Shown one piece after another: positions 8,206 through 17,080 of a DNA stretch of 39,767 bases (the first letter of the stretch is position 1; every line of letters starts with the position of its first letter). The DNA comes from JBBPXY01 sp038200435 (lineage in GTDB: Bacteria; Actinomycetota; Thermoleophilia; Solirubrobacterales; Solirubrobacteraceae), in NCBI GenBank assembly GCA_038200435.1, contig JBBPXY010000064.1, positions 1 to 39,767 of the forward strand, in the 5' to 3' direction. The position numbers and the translations under genes are program-made. Under the pieces are notes generated by a model, which was given only the letters and a program-made list of their open reading frames with translations, was not told the origin of the DNA and did not search any database.

Positions 8206-8487
8206 ATGCCGACCTACATCATGCTCTCGACCCTGACGCCCGAGGGCGTTCAGACCATCAGGAACAACCCGCAGCGCATCCGTGAGGTCAACAAGGAGAT
8301 CGAGCAGCTCGGGGCGGAGGTGAAGGCGCAGTGGTGCACGCTCGGCCACTTCGACTTCATCAACGTCGTCGAGGCGCCCGACGAGAAGACGATCGCCCGG
8401 GTGTCGCTCGAGCTCGGCTCGCGCGGAACCGCGAGGTACGAGACGCTGACGGCGATCCCGATCGACGACTTCATTTCCGCGCTCTGA
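8206..8487 (+). CDS. GYD domain protein
   Basis: A 93-residue protein matching the GYD family (PF08734) over its whole length: MPTYIMLSTLTPEGVQTIRN, then the central GHFDFINVVEAPDEKT and LELGSRGTARYETLTAIPID. The fold is a ferredoxin-like alpha/beta dimer; the function is unknown. A strong Shine-Dalgarno (GAGGGAGG, ending 7 bp before the ATG) sets the start. It lies 59 bp after clpB and its stop is 10 bp before purD, so it probably forms a transcription unit with purD-purE. Confidence 0.88.
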   Translation: MPTYIMLSTLTPEGVQTIRNNPQRIREVNKEIEQLGAEVKAQWCTLGHFDFINVVEAPDEKTIARVSLELGSRGTARYETLTAIPIDDFISAL

Positions 8488-8497
8488 GGGCGTCGGG

Positions 8498-9760
8498 GTG
8501 AGAGTCCTCGTCGTCGGCTCCGGCGGGCGCGAGCATGCGCTCGTCAAGAGCCTCCTTCGCTCGCCGCAGCGACCGGAGGTGCTGTGCGCTCCCGGTAACG
8601 CGGGCATCGCGGCCGACGCCGAGTTGATCGACGTCGCTGTCGATGACGCGCCCGCGCTCGCGCGCGTCTCTCGCGAGCGCGGAGTCGACCTCGTGGTCGT
8701 CGGGCCGGAGGTGGCGCTGGTCGCGGGAGTGAGCGATGCGCTCGCCGAGGCCGGGATCGCGTGCTTCGGGCCGAGCGCGGCCGCCGCGCACCTCGAGGGC
8801 TCCAAGGCGTTCGCCAAGGAGGTCATGGAGGCTGCCGGCGTGCCGACCGCTCGCTTCACGGTGGTCGAGGATCCCGATACGGGCATGCAGGCGATCGACT
8901 CCTACCCCGTCGTCATCAAGGCCGACGGGCTCGCGGCCGGCAAGGGAGTGGTGATCGCGGCCGACGAGCGGGAGGCGCGCGCCGCCCTGCACGCGTTCCT
9001 CGTCGAACGCCGTCACGGCGACGAGCCCGTGGTGGTGGAGGAGCACCTCGAAGGCCAAGAGGTCTCGCTGCTCGCCCTGTGCGACGGCGAGCGCGCGGTG
9101 CCGCTCGCGGCCGCCCGCGACTTCAAGCGCATCGGCGACGGCGACCGGGGCCCGAACACAGGAGGGATGGGGGCGTTCTCCCCGATCCCCGAGGTCGACG
9201 CGGCGTTGGTCGAGGAGATCAGGGACACGGTGCACCAACCCGTTCTCGAGGAGCTCGCGCGCCGCGGCCTCGCGTTTCACGGGGTGCTCTACGCCGGGAT
9301 CATGCTCACTGCGGAGGGTTCGAAGGTGCTCGAGTTCAACGTGCGCTTCGGCGATCCCGAGACCCAGGCCGTGCTGCCCCGGTTGCGTTCAGATCTAGTC
9401 GACCTGCTCAAGCGCGCGACACGGCCGGGTGGGCTTGCGGGCGTGGAGCTCGACTGGGCTCGCGAGCCGGCGGTCACCGTCGTCCTGGCCAGCGCGGGGT
9501 ATCCCGCCTCCTCGTCGCACGGCGACGTCATCTCCGGGGTCGGGGGCGTCGGCGATGGGGTCGAGGTGACCCACGCGGGCACGGCGCGCGAGGGAGAGCA
9601 TCTGGTCACCGCTGGGGGCCGCGTGCTCGCGGTGACTGCGCTCGCCTCCGATCTGGCCGCCGCCCGGGAGGCCGCGTATGCTGCCGCCGACATGATCTCC
9701 TTCGACGGCAAGCAGGCCCGGCGCGACATCGCGGCTCGCGCCGCGCGTGTGCCGGCATGA
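8498..9760 (+). CDS. purD: Phosphoribosylamine-glycine ligase (GARS)
   Basis: Second step of purine synthesis: joins glycine to phosphoribosylamine with ATP. The 420-residue protein has the PurD N domain (MRVLVVGSGGREHALVKSLL; APGNAGIAADAELI), the ATP-grasp domain (EGSKAFAKEVMEAAGVPTAR; VIKADGLAAGKGVVIA; GPNTGGMGAFSPIPE) and the C domain (EFNVRFGDPETQAVLPRL). It starts with GTG 10 bp after the GYD gene stop. Its TGA overlaps the purE ATG (ATGA), implying translational coupling. Confidence 0.97.
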   Translation: MRVLVVGSGGREHALVKSLLRSPQRPEVLCAPGNAGIAADAELIDVAVDDAPALARVSRERGVDLVVVGPEVALVAGVSDALAEAGIACFGPSAAAAHLEGSKAFAKEVMEAAGVPTARFTVVEDPDTGMQAIDSYPVVIKADGLAAGKGVVIAADEREARAALHAFLVERRHGDEPVVVEEHLEGQEVSLLALCDGERAVPLAAARDFKRIGDGDRGPNTGGMGAFSPIPEVDAALVEEIRDTVHQPVLEELARRGLAFHGVLYAGIMLTAEGSKVLEFNVRFGDPETQAVLPRLRSDLVDLLKRATRPGGLAGVELDWAREPAVTVVLASAGYPASSSHGDVISGVGGVGDGVEVTHAGTAREGEHLVTAGGRVLAVTALASDLAAAREAAYAAADMISFDGKQARRDIAARAARVPA

Positions 9761-10239
9761 CCGAGCAACCCGCTGTGGAGCTGACCCCCCTGGCGGACGC
9801 CGAGGTGGAGGAAGAGCTCGACTCGCTCGAGGTCGATGCCCCGCGCGTGGGGATCGTCATGGGCTCCAAGAGCGATATGGAGGTCATGCAGAAGGCGGCC
9901 GACGAGCTCGAGGAGCGCGGGATCCTGCACGAGATGCGCGTGATGTCCGCGCACCGCGATCCCGACATGGTGGCCGACTACTCCAAGAACGCGCACATGC
10001 GCGGGCTGCGAGTGATCATCGCGGGCGCGGGACTGGCGGCCGCTCTGCCAGGCGTCGTCGCCGCGCACACCGACCTGCCGGTGATCGGCGTGCCGCTGAC
10101 CAGCAAGACCTCGGTCGCCGGCGGCCTTGACGCGCTGCTCGCCATCGCGCAGATGCCGCCCGGCGTACCCGTCGCGTGCGTGGGCGTCGACAACGCACGC
10201 AACGCCGCTGTGCTGGCCGCGCGCATCCTCGGCTCGTAG
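9757..10239 (+). CDS. purE: 5-(carboxyamino)imidazole ribonucleotide mutase / AIR carboxylase PurE
   Basis: Produces CAIR in the purine pathway. The 160-residue protein starts at the ATG of the ATGA overlap with purD; an acidic extension of about 30 residues precedes the core GIVMGSKSDMEVMQKAADEL. The SAHRDPD motif (residues 64-70) carries the conserved His66. The loop usually written GAGGAAHLPG is here GAGLAAALPG (90-99), with L93 for Gly and A96 for His. No purK gene is nearby. Class I PurE needs PurK to supply N5-CAIR; whether this variant uses AIR and CO2 directly cannot be told from sequence. Confidence 0.93.
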   Translation: MTEQPAVELTPLADAEVEEELDSLEVDAPRVGIVMGSKSDMEVMQKAADELEERGILHEMRVMSAHRDPDMVADYSKNAHMRGLRVIIAGAGLAAALPGVVAAHTDLPVIGVPLTSKTSVAGGLDALLAIAQMPPGVPVACVGVDNARNAAVLAARILGS

Positions 10240-10282
10240 GGCTACCGACGCGCCCGCGGGCGGCGCCGGGTACGGTGGGACC

Positions 10283-12583
10283 ATGCCCCGGTTCCTGCGT
10301 GTTTCGCTCCTCTTTCTGGTCCTCTTTCTTGCCGCGCCGGCGGGCGCTCAAGCGGCAAACGTCGGGACTATCGACTGCAGCGGCACCCTTCTCACGTGCG
10401 ATGCGCTGACCGTCGCTGGAACGCCTGGATCCGCGAACACGACCGCCGTCGTCAGTCTCTCGAAAGCGACCGGAACACCGTCCGCGGCCGGCTCGTATTT
10501 CGTAACCGACCAGCAGGGCAGCCTCGGCAACAACGAGTCGCCGCGATGCACGGCCGCAACTGTCATGAACGTCGACGGCTTTATCTGCGTGGGCGTCACG
10601 AGCATCACGGAGAATCTCGGTGACCAAGACGACACTGGCGTAGTGAGCGACAGCGCCGGCTCCACCGTCCCCTCGACGATCAACGGCGGAGACGGCAACG
10701 ACACCCTCGTCGGCGGGGAGGAGACAGACACCTTCAACGGCGGGTCCGGTGAGGACAGGGTCGCCTACATTAACTCGAGCGCTGCCGGTATCGCCCGCAC
10801 GACCGGCGTCACCGCCACCTTGGTCGATACCGGGGTCAGCTCCGGCAACGGGACCACCCCGGGAACCGCGGAGAACGACAAGATCAACGCCGACGTCGAG
10901 GATCTGATCGGGACGAACTTCTCCGACACGCTGAACGGCAACAGCTCGCCGAACACGCTCGTCGGCACCGTGCCTCCGAACACGCCCGGTGCTGACGCCC
11001 CGACCTTCGACGGCGTGGACACGATCGACGGAAAAGACGGGGCGGACACCCTTCTCGCCGTCGGCGGCGGCACGCTCAACGGTGGCGCGGGCGCGGACAC
11101 CCTCGTTGGCGGCCTCTCCGCGACCGCGGCCCCGGTGATGCTCAACGGCGAGGCCGACGACGACACCCTCGTCTCGGGGCTGGCGAACGACGACCTCAAC
11201 GGCGGCCCCGGCGCCAACACGCTGGCGTACGCGTCCGTGAAGCAGGGGGATCTGACGATCATCGATCGCGGGACCAGCGGCGTGACGGCGACACTTCCCG
11301 ACACGGGCACCGCTACCGGTGGGAGGACGGGCGGTACGGAGGCCGACACGATCCACGCCGACATCCAGACGCTGATCGGCTCGAACGGCAACGACACGCT
11401 GACCGGCAGCAACCGACCGGACACGATCGTCGGCGCCGCGCCGATCGGGACGCCGGGCGGCGTCAAGACATCGCCCGCCGGCAATGACACCATCAATGGC
11501 AAGGACGGAGCCGACACGCTCGTCGCCGGTGACAGCGGGTCGGTCACGGGCGGTCCGGGCAACGACAACATCGTCGGCGGCAGAAGTACCGCCACCGGCG
11601 TCAAGACCGTCATCCAGGGCAATGACGGCAACGACACCATCGTCAGTGGCCCCGGTAACGACGACATCTTCGGCGACGCCGGCGCGAACACGCTCGCCTA
11701 CGCGTCGGTGCAGCAGGGCGGCCTCACGATCGTCGATCGCGGTACGAGCGGAGTGACCGCGAGCCTTCCCGAGGCCGGCGCGATGGCGACCGGCGGCAAG
11801 ACCGGCGGCCCCGAGCAGGACACCATCCACGGAGACATCCAGACGCTCGTCGGCAGCAACGGCAACGACATACTCACCGGGAGCTCTCGCTCCGACACGC
11901 TCGTCGGCGTCGCTCCGGCGGGGACGGCGGGAGTGAAGCCGGGCCCGGCGGGCAACGACACGCTGATCGGCAAAGGCGGGGTCGACGTGCTCTTCGGGGC
12001 CGAGGGCAACGACACTCTCGACGGCGGTTCGGGGGCGGACGTGTTCCTGCCCGGAGCCGGTAACGACACCATCCGTGCTCGCGATCTCACCGCCGAAAGC
12101 TTCAGCTGCGGCCCAGGAACCGACACGGTCACCGCCGACCCCACCGACAAGCCGGCGGCCGACTGCGAGACGGTCGACACGGGCGTAAAGCCGCCGCCTC
12201 CGCCGCCTCCGCCGCCCGCCGACACCACGGCACCGAAGCTCAGCGAGACCCCGGGCACGCTGGTGCTGCGCAGCGGGCGCAAAGTGGCTTTCTACCTCAG
12301 GTGCGCCAACGAGCCCAAGGGCTGCCATGGCGTGCTCGTGCTTCGCACCGCGAAGCGGGTGCGTGCGGCCGGCACCAGGACCGCGCGCTTCTACACCCTC
12401 GCGCGCGTGAACTTCACGATCCCGAACGGCAACCGCAAGCGGTTCGTCGTCCAGCTCGCGCGCGTCGCTCCGAAGCTCGTGGCTCACGGGCACAACCTCG
12501 CCCTGCGAGGCTCGCTCCGCGCTCGTGACACCGCGGGCAACCGCGCCGAGAAGGTCCTCCAGCTCCGGCTGCACCGCCCGTAG
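10283..12583 (+). CDS. Secreted RTX-type calcium-binding repeat protein
   Basis: The 766-residue protein begins with a clear signal peptide (MPRFLRVSLLFLVLFLAAPA, cleavage near GAQA-A). Residues about 130-620 hold many hemolysin-type GGxGxDxx nonapeptides such as NGGDGNDTLVGG, GGAGADTLVGG and GGPGNDNIVGG, which form Ca2+-binding parallel beta rolls. There are three long internal repeats (see the repeat entry). Then come a Cys-containing motif (CGPGTDTVTAD...DCETVD), a nine-proline linker (about 637-645) and a C-terminal beta domain (DTTAPKLSETPGTLVLRSGR...LRCANEPKGCHGVLVLRT) probably exposed at the surface. No enzymatic domain is visible. A TACGGT box 6 bp before the ATG suggests a leaderless transcript. 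It interrupts the pur genes between purE and purB. Confidence 0.85.
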   Translation: MPRFLRVSLLFLVLFLAAPAGAQAANVGTIDCSGTLLTCDALTVAGTPGSANTTAVVSLSKATGTPSAAGSYFVTDQQGSLGNNESPRCTAATVMNVDGFICVGVTSITENLGDQDDTGVVSDSAGSTVPSTINGGDGNDTLVGGEETDTFNGGSGEDRVAYINSSAAGIARTTGVTATLVDTGVSSGNGTTPGTAENDKINADVEDLIGTNFSDTLNGNSSPNTLVGTVPPNTPGADAPTFDGVDTIDGKDGADTLLAVGGGTLNGGAGADTLVGGLSATAAPVMLNGEADDDTLVSGLANDDLNGGPGANTLAYASVKQGDLTIIDRGTSGVTATLPDTGTATGGRTGGTEADTIHADIQTLIGSNGNDTLTGSNRPDTIVGAAPIGTPGGVKTSPAGNDTINGKDGADTLVAGDSGSVTGGPGNDNIVGGRSTATGVKTVIQGNDGNDTIVSGPGNDDIFGDAGANTLAYASVQQGGLTIVDRGTSGVTASLPEAGAMATGGKTGGPEQDTIHGDIQTLVGSNGNDILTGSSRSDTLVGVAPAGTAGVKPGPAGNDTLIGKGGVDVLFGAEGNDTLDGGSGADVFLPGAGNDTIRARDLTAESFSCGPGTDTVTADPTDKPAADCETVDTGVKPPPPPPPPPADTTAPKLSETPGTLVLRSGRKVAFYLRCANEPKGCHGVLVLRTAKRVRAAGTRTARFYTLARVNFTIPNGNRKRFVVQLARVAPKLVAHGHNLALRGSLRARDTAGNRAEKVLQLRLHRP
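10808..12080 (+). repeat. Three long tandem repeats inside the RTX-type gene
   Basis: Two full units and one shortened unit begin at VTATLVDTG (residue 176, base 10808), VTATLPDTG (residue 334, base 11282) and VTASLPEAG (residue 491, base 11753). The first two are 158 and 157 residues long and end in near-identical ANTLAYASVxQGxLTIxDRG segments; the third ends after about 110 residues. The period (474 and 471 bp) is far larger than the 9-residue RTX period, so the gene grew by duplicating whole modules. The copies have diverged, so the duplication is not recent. Confidence 0.8.
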
Positions 12584-12604
12584 GGTTGGCATAGTCCCGG
12601 GGCG

Positions 12605-13873
<1,269 letters not shown>

Positions 13874-13953
13874 CTGGAATACGGGATCCCGGGTAAACGG
13901 GAGCGCGTTACTCACGTTCCCAAAGCGGCGCTGCCGCACGGAGGTCTCCCCAC

Positions 13954-14235
13954 ATGGGCATCATCGGATGGATACTGCTCGGCCTCATCGCCGGAGCGAT
14001 CGCAAAGCTCATCCTTCCGGGCGACGATCCGGGCGGAATCATCGTCACGATCATCATCGGCATCGTCGGCGCGATCGTCGGCGGCTACATCGCGAAGGCG
14101 CTCAAGTTCGGCTCCGACAAGCACTTCTTCGACATCAAGACGTGGGTCATCGCCATCGCCGGCTCGCTACTGCTGCTCCTGATCTACCGAGTCGTCGCCG
14201 GTGGCCGCGGCCGGGGGACCGCCGCGCGCCGCTGA
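13954..14235 (+). CDS. GlsB/YeaQ/YmgE family membrane protein
   Basis: A 93-residue protein that is almost entirely membrane-embedded: three hydrophobic helices (about 2-20, 29-50 and 66-82) with small-residue patterns (GWILLGLIAGAIAKLILPG; IIIGIVGAIVGGYIAKAL). This matches the transglycosylase-associated, stress-response family, which has no proven biochemical function. GGAGG 9 bp before the ATG fixes the start. The last 69 bp overlap the 3' end of the convergent peptide deformylase gene. Confidence 0.88.
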   Translation: MGIIGWILLGLIAGAIAKLILPGDDPGGIIVTIIIGIVGAIVGGYIAKALKFGSDKHFFDIKTWVIAIAGSLLLLLIYRVVAGGRGRGTAARR

Positions 14236-14739
14236 GCGTGGCTTACGCCGGAAGACATCGTCGACGAGCGAGTCGACGCGGTCGAGGAAAAGAAGGCCGT
14301 CGAGGTGGTCGAGCTCGTGCTGAAGGCAGCGCGCCTCGAACCCCTCGGTGGCAATCACGACCGGTCGCCCGCGCGTGTCGAGAGCTTGTACCTCGATCGC
14401 GCGGGCCCGGCGTACGTTCGCGGTGAGGTCGGGGAGGCTGAGACAACCCTCTCGCGCCACCTCGGTGCTGTCCCCGAGGGCGATCGTCGGATTCACGAGC
14501 ACAAGCTCGCCGTGCTCCGTTGTTGTCTTTCGGTGCCCCGTGACGTCCACGACCACCATCCGGACCTCCTCTCCGATCTGCGGAGCGGCGATCCCGACGC
14601 AGCCGGGGCTCGCGCGCATCGTCGCGAGCAGATCCGCCGCCACTCGCCGGGCGAACGTCAGCTCGCTCGCCGGATCCAGCGCTCGGGCCACGCGCTTGAG
14701 CGCGGGATGCGGATAGAGGAGGACCTCGCGCGTGCTCAG
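14167..14739 (-). CDS. def: Peptide deformylase, probable CTG start
   Basis: Removes the N-formyl group from nascent proteins. All three catalytic motifs are present: GIAAPQ (residues 49-54 with the start used here), EGCLSLP with metal ligand C99, and QHELDH with H141, E142 and H145. From the first standard start (GTG at 14691) the product lacks the family's N-terminal strand. Read further upstream, the frame encodes STREVLLYPHPALKRVA, exactly the expected PDF N-terminus, and the only start-like codon is CTG at 14739-14737, overlapping the upstream TGA as CTGA. I therefore give 190 residues from CTG. The C-terminal tail is Arg/Gly/Ala-rich and lies inside the overlap with the GlsB/YeaQ gene. 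Confidence 0.88.
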   Translation of the reverse strand: MSTREVLLYPHPALKRVARALDPASELTFARRVAADLLATMRASPGCVGIAAPQIGEEVRMVVVDVTGHRKTTTEHGELVLVNPTIALGDSTEVAREGCLSLPDLTANVRRARAIEVQALDTRGRPVVIATEGFEARCLQHELDHLDGLLFLDRVDSLVDDVFRRKPRSAARGGPPAAATGDDSVDQEQQ

Positions 14740-15266
14740 AGCGCGTCCCGCTCGAGCGGGCGCACCGTCAGCTCGACGCCCTGGTCGCGCGCGAGTTCGC
14801 GCAGGCGATTCTCGTCGGGCGGCCCCGCCACTTCGATGAGGAGGACATACAGCGGAGTGTCGGGCGCTCCGGACAGCTGCGTGCGGAGGTCGACGATCGA
14901 AGTGCCCTCGTCCGCGAGCGCTGCCGCGACCGCATGAACGATGCCCGGGTGGTCCACGCCGTAGACGCTCACGACGTGTGTCGCCTCGGGTGAGGTGGCT
15001 TGTTCTTCGTCCAGCTCGCCGAGGTTAAGCGAAGTAAGCCCGATCTCTGTCGCGGCCGTTCCAAGTTCCCCGCGCAGCGCGTCGGGATCGACGTCCTCGG
15101 GAGCCGCGAGCACGAGCATCATCGAGAATTGGCCGCCGAGAACCGCCATCTGCGAATCCTCGATGTTGACTCTGTGCACGAGCAGCGCGCGGGTCACCGC
15201 GGCCACGATGCCGGGTCGGTCGCGACCGATGGCGGAGAGGGCGAAGCGGCGCACACAAGGGAACAT
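14736..15266 (-). CDS. Tandem ACT-domain protein, GcvR-like
   Basis: A 176-residue protein from the ATG at 15266 (MFPCVRRFALSAIGRDRPGI). It has two ACT domains: residues about 5-80 (DRPGIVAAVTRALLVHRVNI) and about 95-170 (DHPGIVHAVAAALADEGTSI). This architecture is that of GcvR, the glycine cleavage system repressor; a regulatory amino-acid-binding role is likely, the exact one unknown. An open frame continues upstream to 15404, but it would run into purC, so the internal start is preferred. The stop overlaps the deformylase CTG. It is divergent from purC with 34 bp between the start codons. Confidence 0.8.
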   Translation of the reverse strand: MFPCVRRFALSAIGRDRPGIVAAVTRALLVHRVNIEDSQMAVLGGQFSMMLVLAAPEDVDPDALRGELGTAATEIGLTSLNLGELDEEQATSPEATHVVSVYGVDHPGIVHAVAAALADEGTSIVDLRTQLSGAPDTPLYVLLIEVAGPPDENRLRELARDQGVELTVRPLERDAL

Positions 15267-15300
15267 AACCGCGCCCGGACCCGCTGGTAGCATCGCCGAA

Positions 15301-16179
15301 ATGACATCGGTCGTCGACCTGCCCCTCCTTTCCTCGGGCAAGGTCCGCGAGATGTACGACTTGGGCGACCGGGTCCTGATGGTCGCCTCCGACCGCATCT
15401 CCACCTACGACGTGGTCCATCCCACGCCAGTCCCCGACAAGGGGAACGTGCTCTCGGCGCTCTCGGCGTTCTGGTTCGAGCGCACGCGCGAGATCGTTCC
15501 CAACCACTTCATCTCGGCGACCGCGAGCGTGCCCGACGAGCTGCGGGGCCGCGCGCTGCTCGTCGAGAAGCTCGAGATGCTCCCCGTCGAGTGCGTCGTA
15601 CGCGGCTACATCACCGGGTCGGGATGGAAGGACTACCAGCGCACCGGCACGGTGAGCGGGATCCCGCTGCCCGACGGCCTGCGCGAGTCCGAGCAGCTGC
15701 CCGAGCCGATCTTCACCCCCTCGACCAAGGCAGAGGAGGGCCACGACGAGACGGTCTCCCTGGAGCAAGCGGGCGAGATCCTGGGCTCGCCCGAGCGCGC
15801 CGAGGAGCTGCGCGAGGTCTCGATCGCCCTCTACTCCCACGCCGCCGAGCACGCGCGCACCCGCGGGATCATCCTGGCCGACACCAAGTTCGAGTTCGGC
15901 TTGGGCGCGGGCGGTGTGCTCACGCTTGGGGACGAGGCGCTGACGCCCGATTCGTCGCGCTTCTGGCCGGTCGAGGGGTACGAGCCGGGCAAGGGGCAGC
16001 CGAGCTTCGACAAGCAGTACGTGCGCGACTGGGCTTCGGAGAGCGGCTGGGACAAGTCGCCCCCGGCGCCGGCCATCCCCGACGACATCGTCGCGCGCAC
16101 GCGCGAGAAGTACGTCCAGGCCTATGAGCTCGTCAGCGGCTCGTCGTTCGACTCGTGGCTCGGCGCCGTAAAGCCCTGA
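15301..16179 (+). CDS. purC: SAICAR synthase
   Basis: Phosphoribosylaminoimidazole-succinocarboxamide synthase, joining CAIR and aspartate with ATP. The 292-residue protein shows SSGKVREMYDLGDRVLMVAS, DRISTYDVVHPTPVPDKG, VECVVRGYITGSGWKDY and DTKFEFGLGAGG, all PurC hallmarks. It is of the longer, about 300-residue type. The start is fixed by family alignment and by a TAGCAT box 7 bp before the ATG (leaderless type). The TGA overlaps purS by one base (TGATG). Confidence 0.97.
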   Translation: MTSVVDLPLLSSGKVREMYDLGDRVLMVASDRISTYDVVHPTPVPDKGNVLSALSAFWFERTREIVPNHFISATASVPDELRGRALLVEKLEMLPVECVVRGYITGSGWKDYQRTGTVSGIPLPDGLRESEQLPEPIFTPSTKAEEGHDETVSLEQAGEILGSPERAEELREVSIALYSHAAEHARTRGIILADTKFEFGLGAGGVLTLGDEALTPDSSRFWPVEGYEPGKGQPSFDKQYVRDWASESGWDKSPPAPAIPDDIVARTREKYVQAYELVSGSSFDSWLGAVKP

Positions 16180-16406
16180 TGCGCGCGCGTGTGCTGATCA
16201 GGCCCAAGGAGGGCATCCTCGATCCGCAGGGCCAGGTGGTCGAGCGCGCGCTGCCGGCTCTGGGCTTTGCCGGTGTCAGCGAGGTGCACGTCGGCCGGCT
16301 CGTCGAGCTCGACGTGGAAGATCCCGGCCGCCTGCCCGAGATGTGTGAGCGCCTGCTCACCAACCCGCTGATCGAGGACTACGAGATCGAGACGGTCAGT
16401 TCGTGA
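16179..16406 (+). CDS. purS: FGAM synthase subunit PurS
   Basis: A 75-residue structural subunit that bridges PurQ and small-type PurL in the FGAR amidotransferase complex. It shows the usual pattern MRARVLIRPKEGILDPQGQV, LGFAGVSEVHVGRLVELDVE and CERLLTNPLIEDYEIE. The ATG overlaps the purC stop by one base and the TGA overlaps the purQ GTG (GTGA), so purC-S-Q-L are tightly coupled. The longer in-frame start within purC (16155) is less likely. Confidence 0.95.
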   Translation: MRARVLIRPKEGILDPQGQVVERALPALGFAGVSEVHVGRLVELDVEDPGRLPEMCERLLTNPLIEDYEIETVSS

Positions 16407-17080
16407 GGATCGGCGTCGTCACGTTCCCCGGGTCCTGCGACGACCGGGACGCGCTGCTCGCTGCCGAGCGCGTCGGCGAGGCCGTACCGCTCTGGCACGC
16501 CGATGGCGACCTGCTCGGCGTCGATGCGGTCATCGTGCCCGGCGGGTTCTCCTACGGTGACTACCTGCGCCCAGGCGCGATCGCCCGCTTCTCGCCCGTC
16601 ATGGAGTCTGTGGCCGAGTTCGCCGCCTCGGGCCGCCCGGTGCTCGGCATCTGCAACGGCTTCCAGGTGCTCTGCGAGGCGGGCCTGCTGCCCGGCGCGC
16701 TGCTCCCCAACCCGTCGCTGCGCTTCGTCTGCCGCCAGGTCGACCTTGAGGTCGAGCGCGCCGACACGCCCTTCACCCGCGCGTGCACCCCCGGCGAGCG
16801 GCTGTCGATCCCGGTGAAGCACACCTCCGGACGCTTTTACGCGCCAGACGAGGTACTCGAGAGTCTGGAGGCACATGGCCAGATCATCCTCCGCTACGCC
16901 GCCGGGCACAACCCGAACGGTTCTTCGCGCGACATCGCAGGCGTGACGAACGAGGCCGGCAACGTGCTCGGCCTGATGCCCCACCCCGAGCACGCGGTCG
17001 ACCGGCTGACCGGCTCGGCCGACGGACTCTGCCTCTTCGCCTCGATGCGCGAGCACGTTGCCGAGCTCCAGCCTGTCTAG
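16403..17080 (+). CDS. purQ: FGAM synthase glutaminase subunit PurQ
   Basis: Class I glutamine amidotransferase that feeds ammonia to PurL. The 225-residue protein has the oxyanion loop PGGFSYGDYLRPGAIAR, the nucleophile elbow GICNGFQVLCEAG with Cys84, and the His/Glu pair in LMPHPEHAVD. It starts with GTG inside the GTGA overlap with purS. Its length is usual for the PurS/PurQ/PurL type. Its 3' end overlaps purL by 23 bp. Confidence 0.97.
   Translation: MRIGVVTFPGSCDDRDALLAAERVGEAVPLWHADGDLLGVDAVIVPGGFSYGDYLRPGAIARFSPVMESVAEFAASGRPVLGICNGFQVLCEAGLLPGALLPNPSLRFVCRQVDLEVERADTPFTRACTPGERLSIPVKHTSGRFYAPDEVLESLEAHGQIILRYAAGHNPNGSSRDIAGVTNEAGNVLGLMPHPEHAVDRLTGSADGLCLFASMREHVAELQPV

Noticed and set aside
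10680..12080. Regular repeats suggesting a CRISPR-like or satellite array
   Set aside because: They are coding, in frame, 9-residue RTX repeats within larger modules, not identical spaced repeats.
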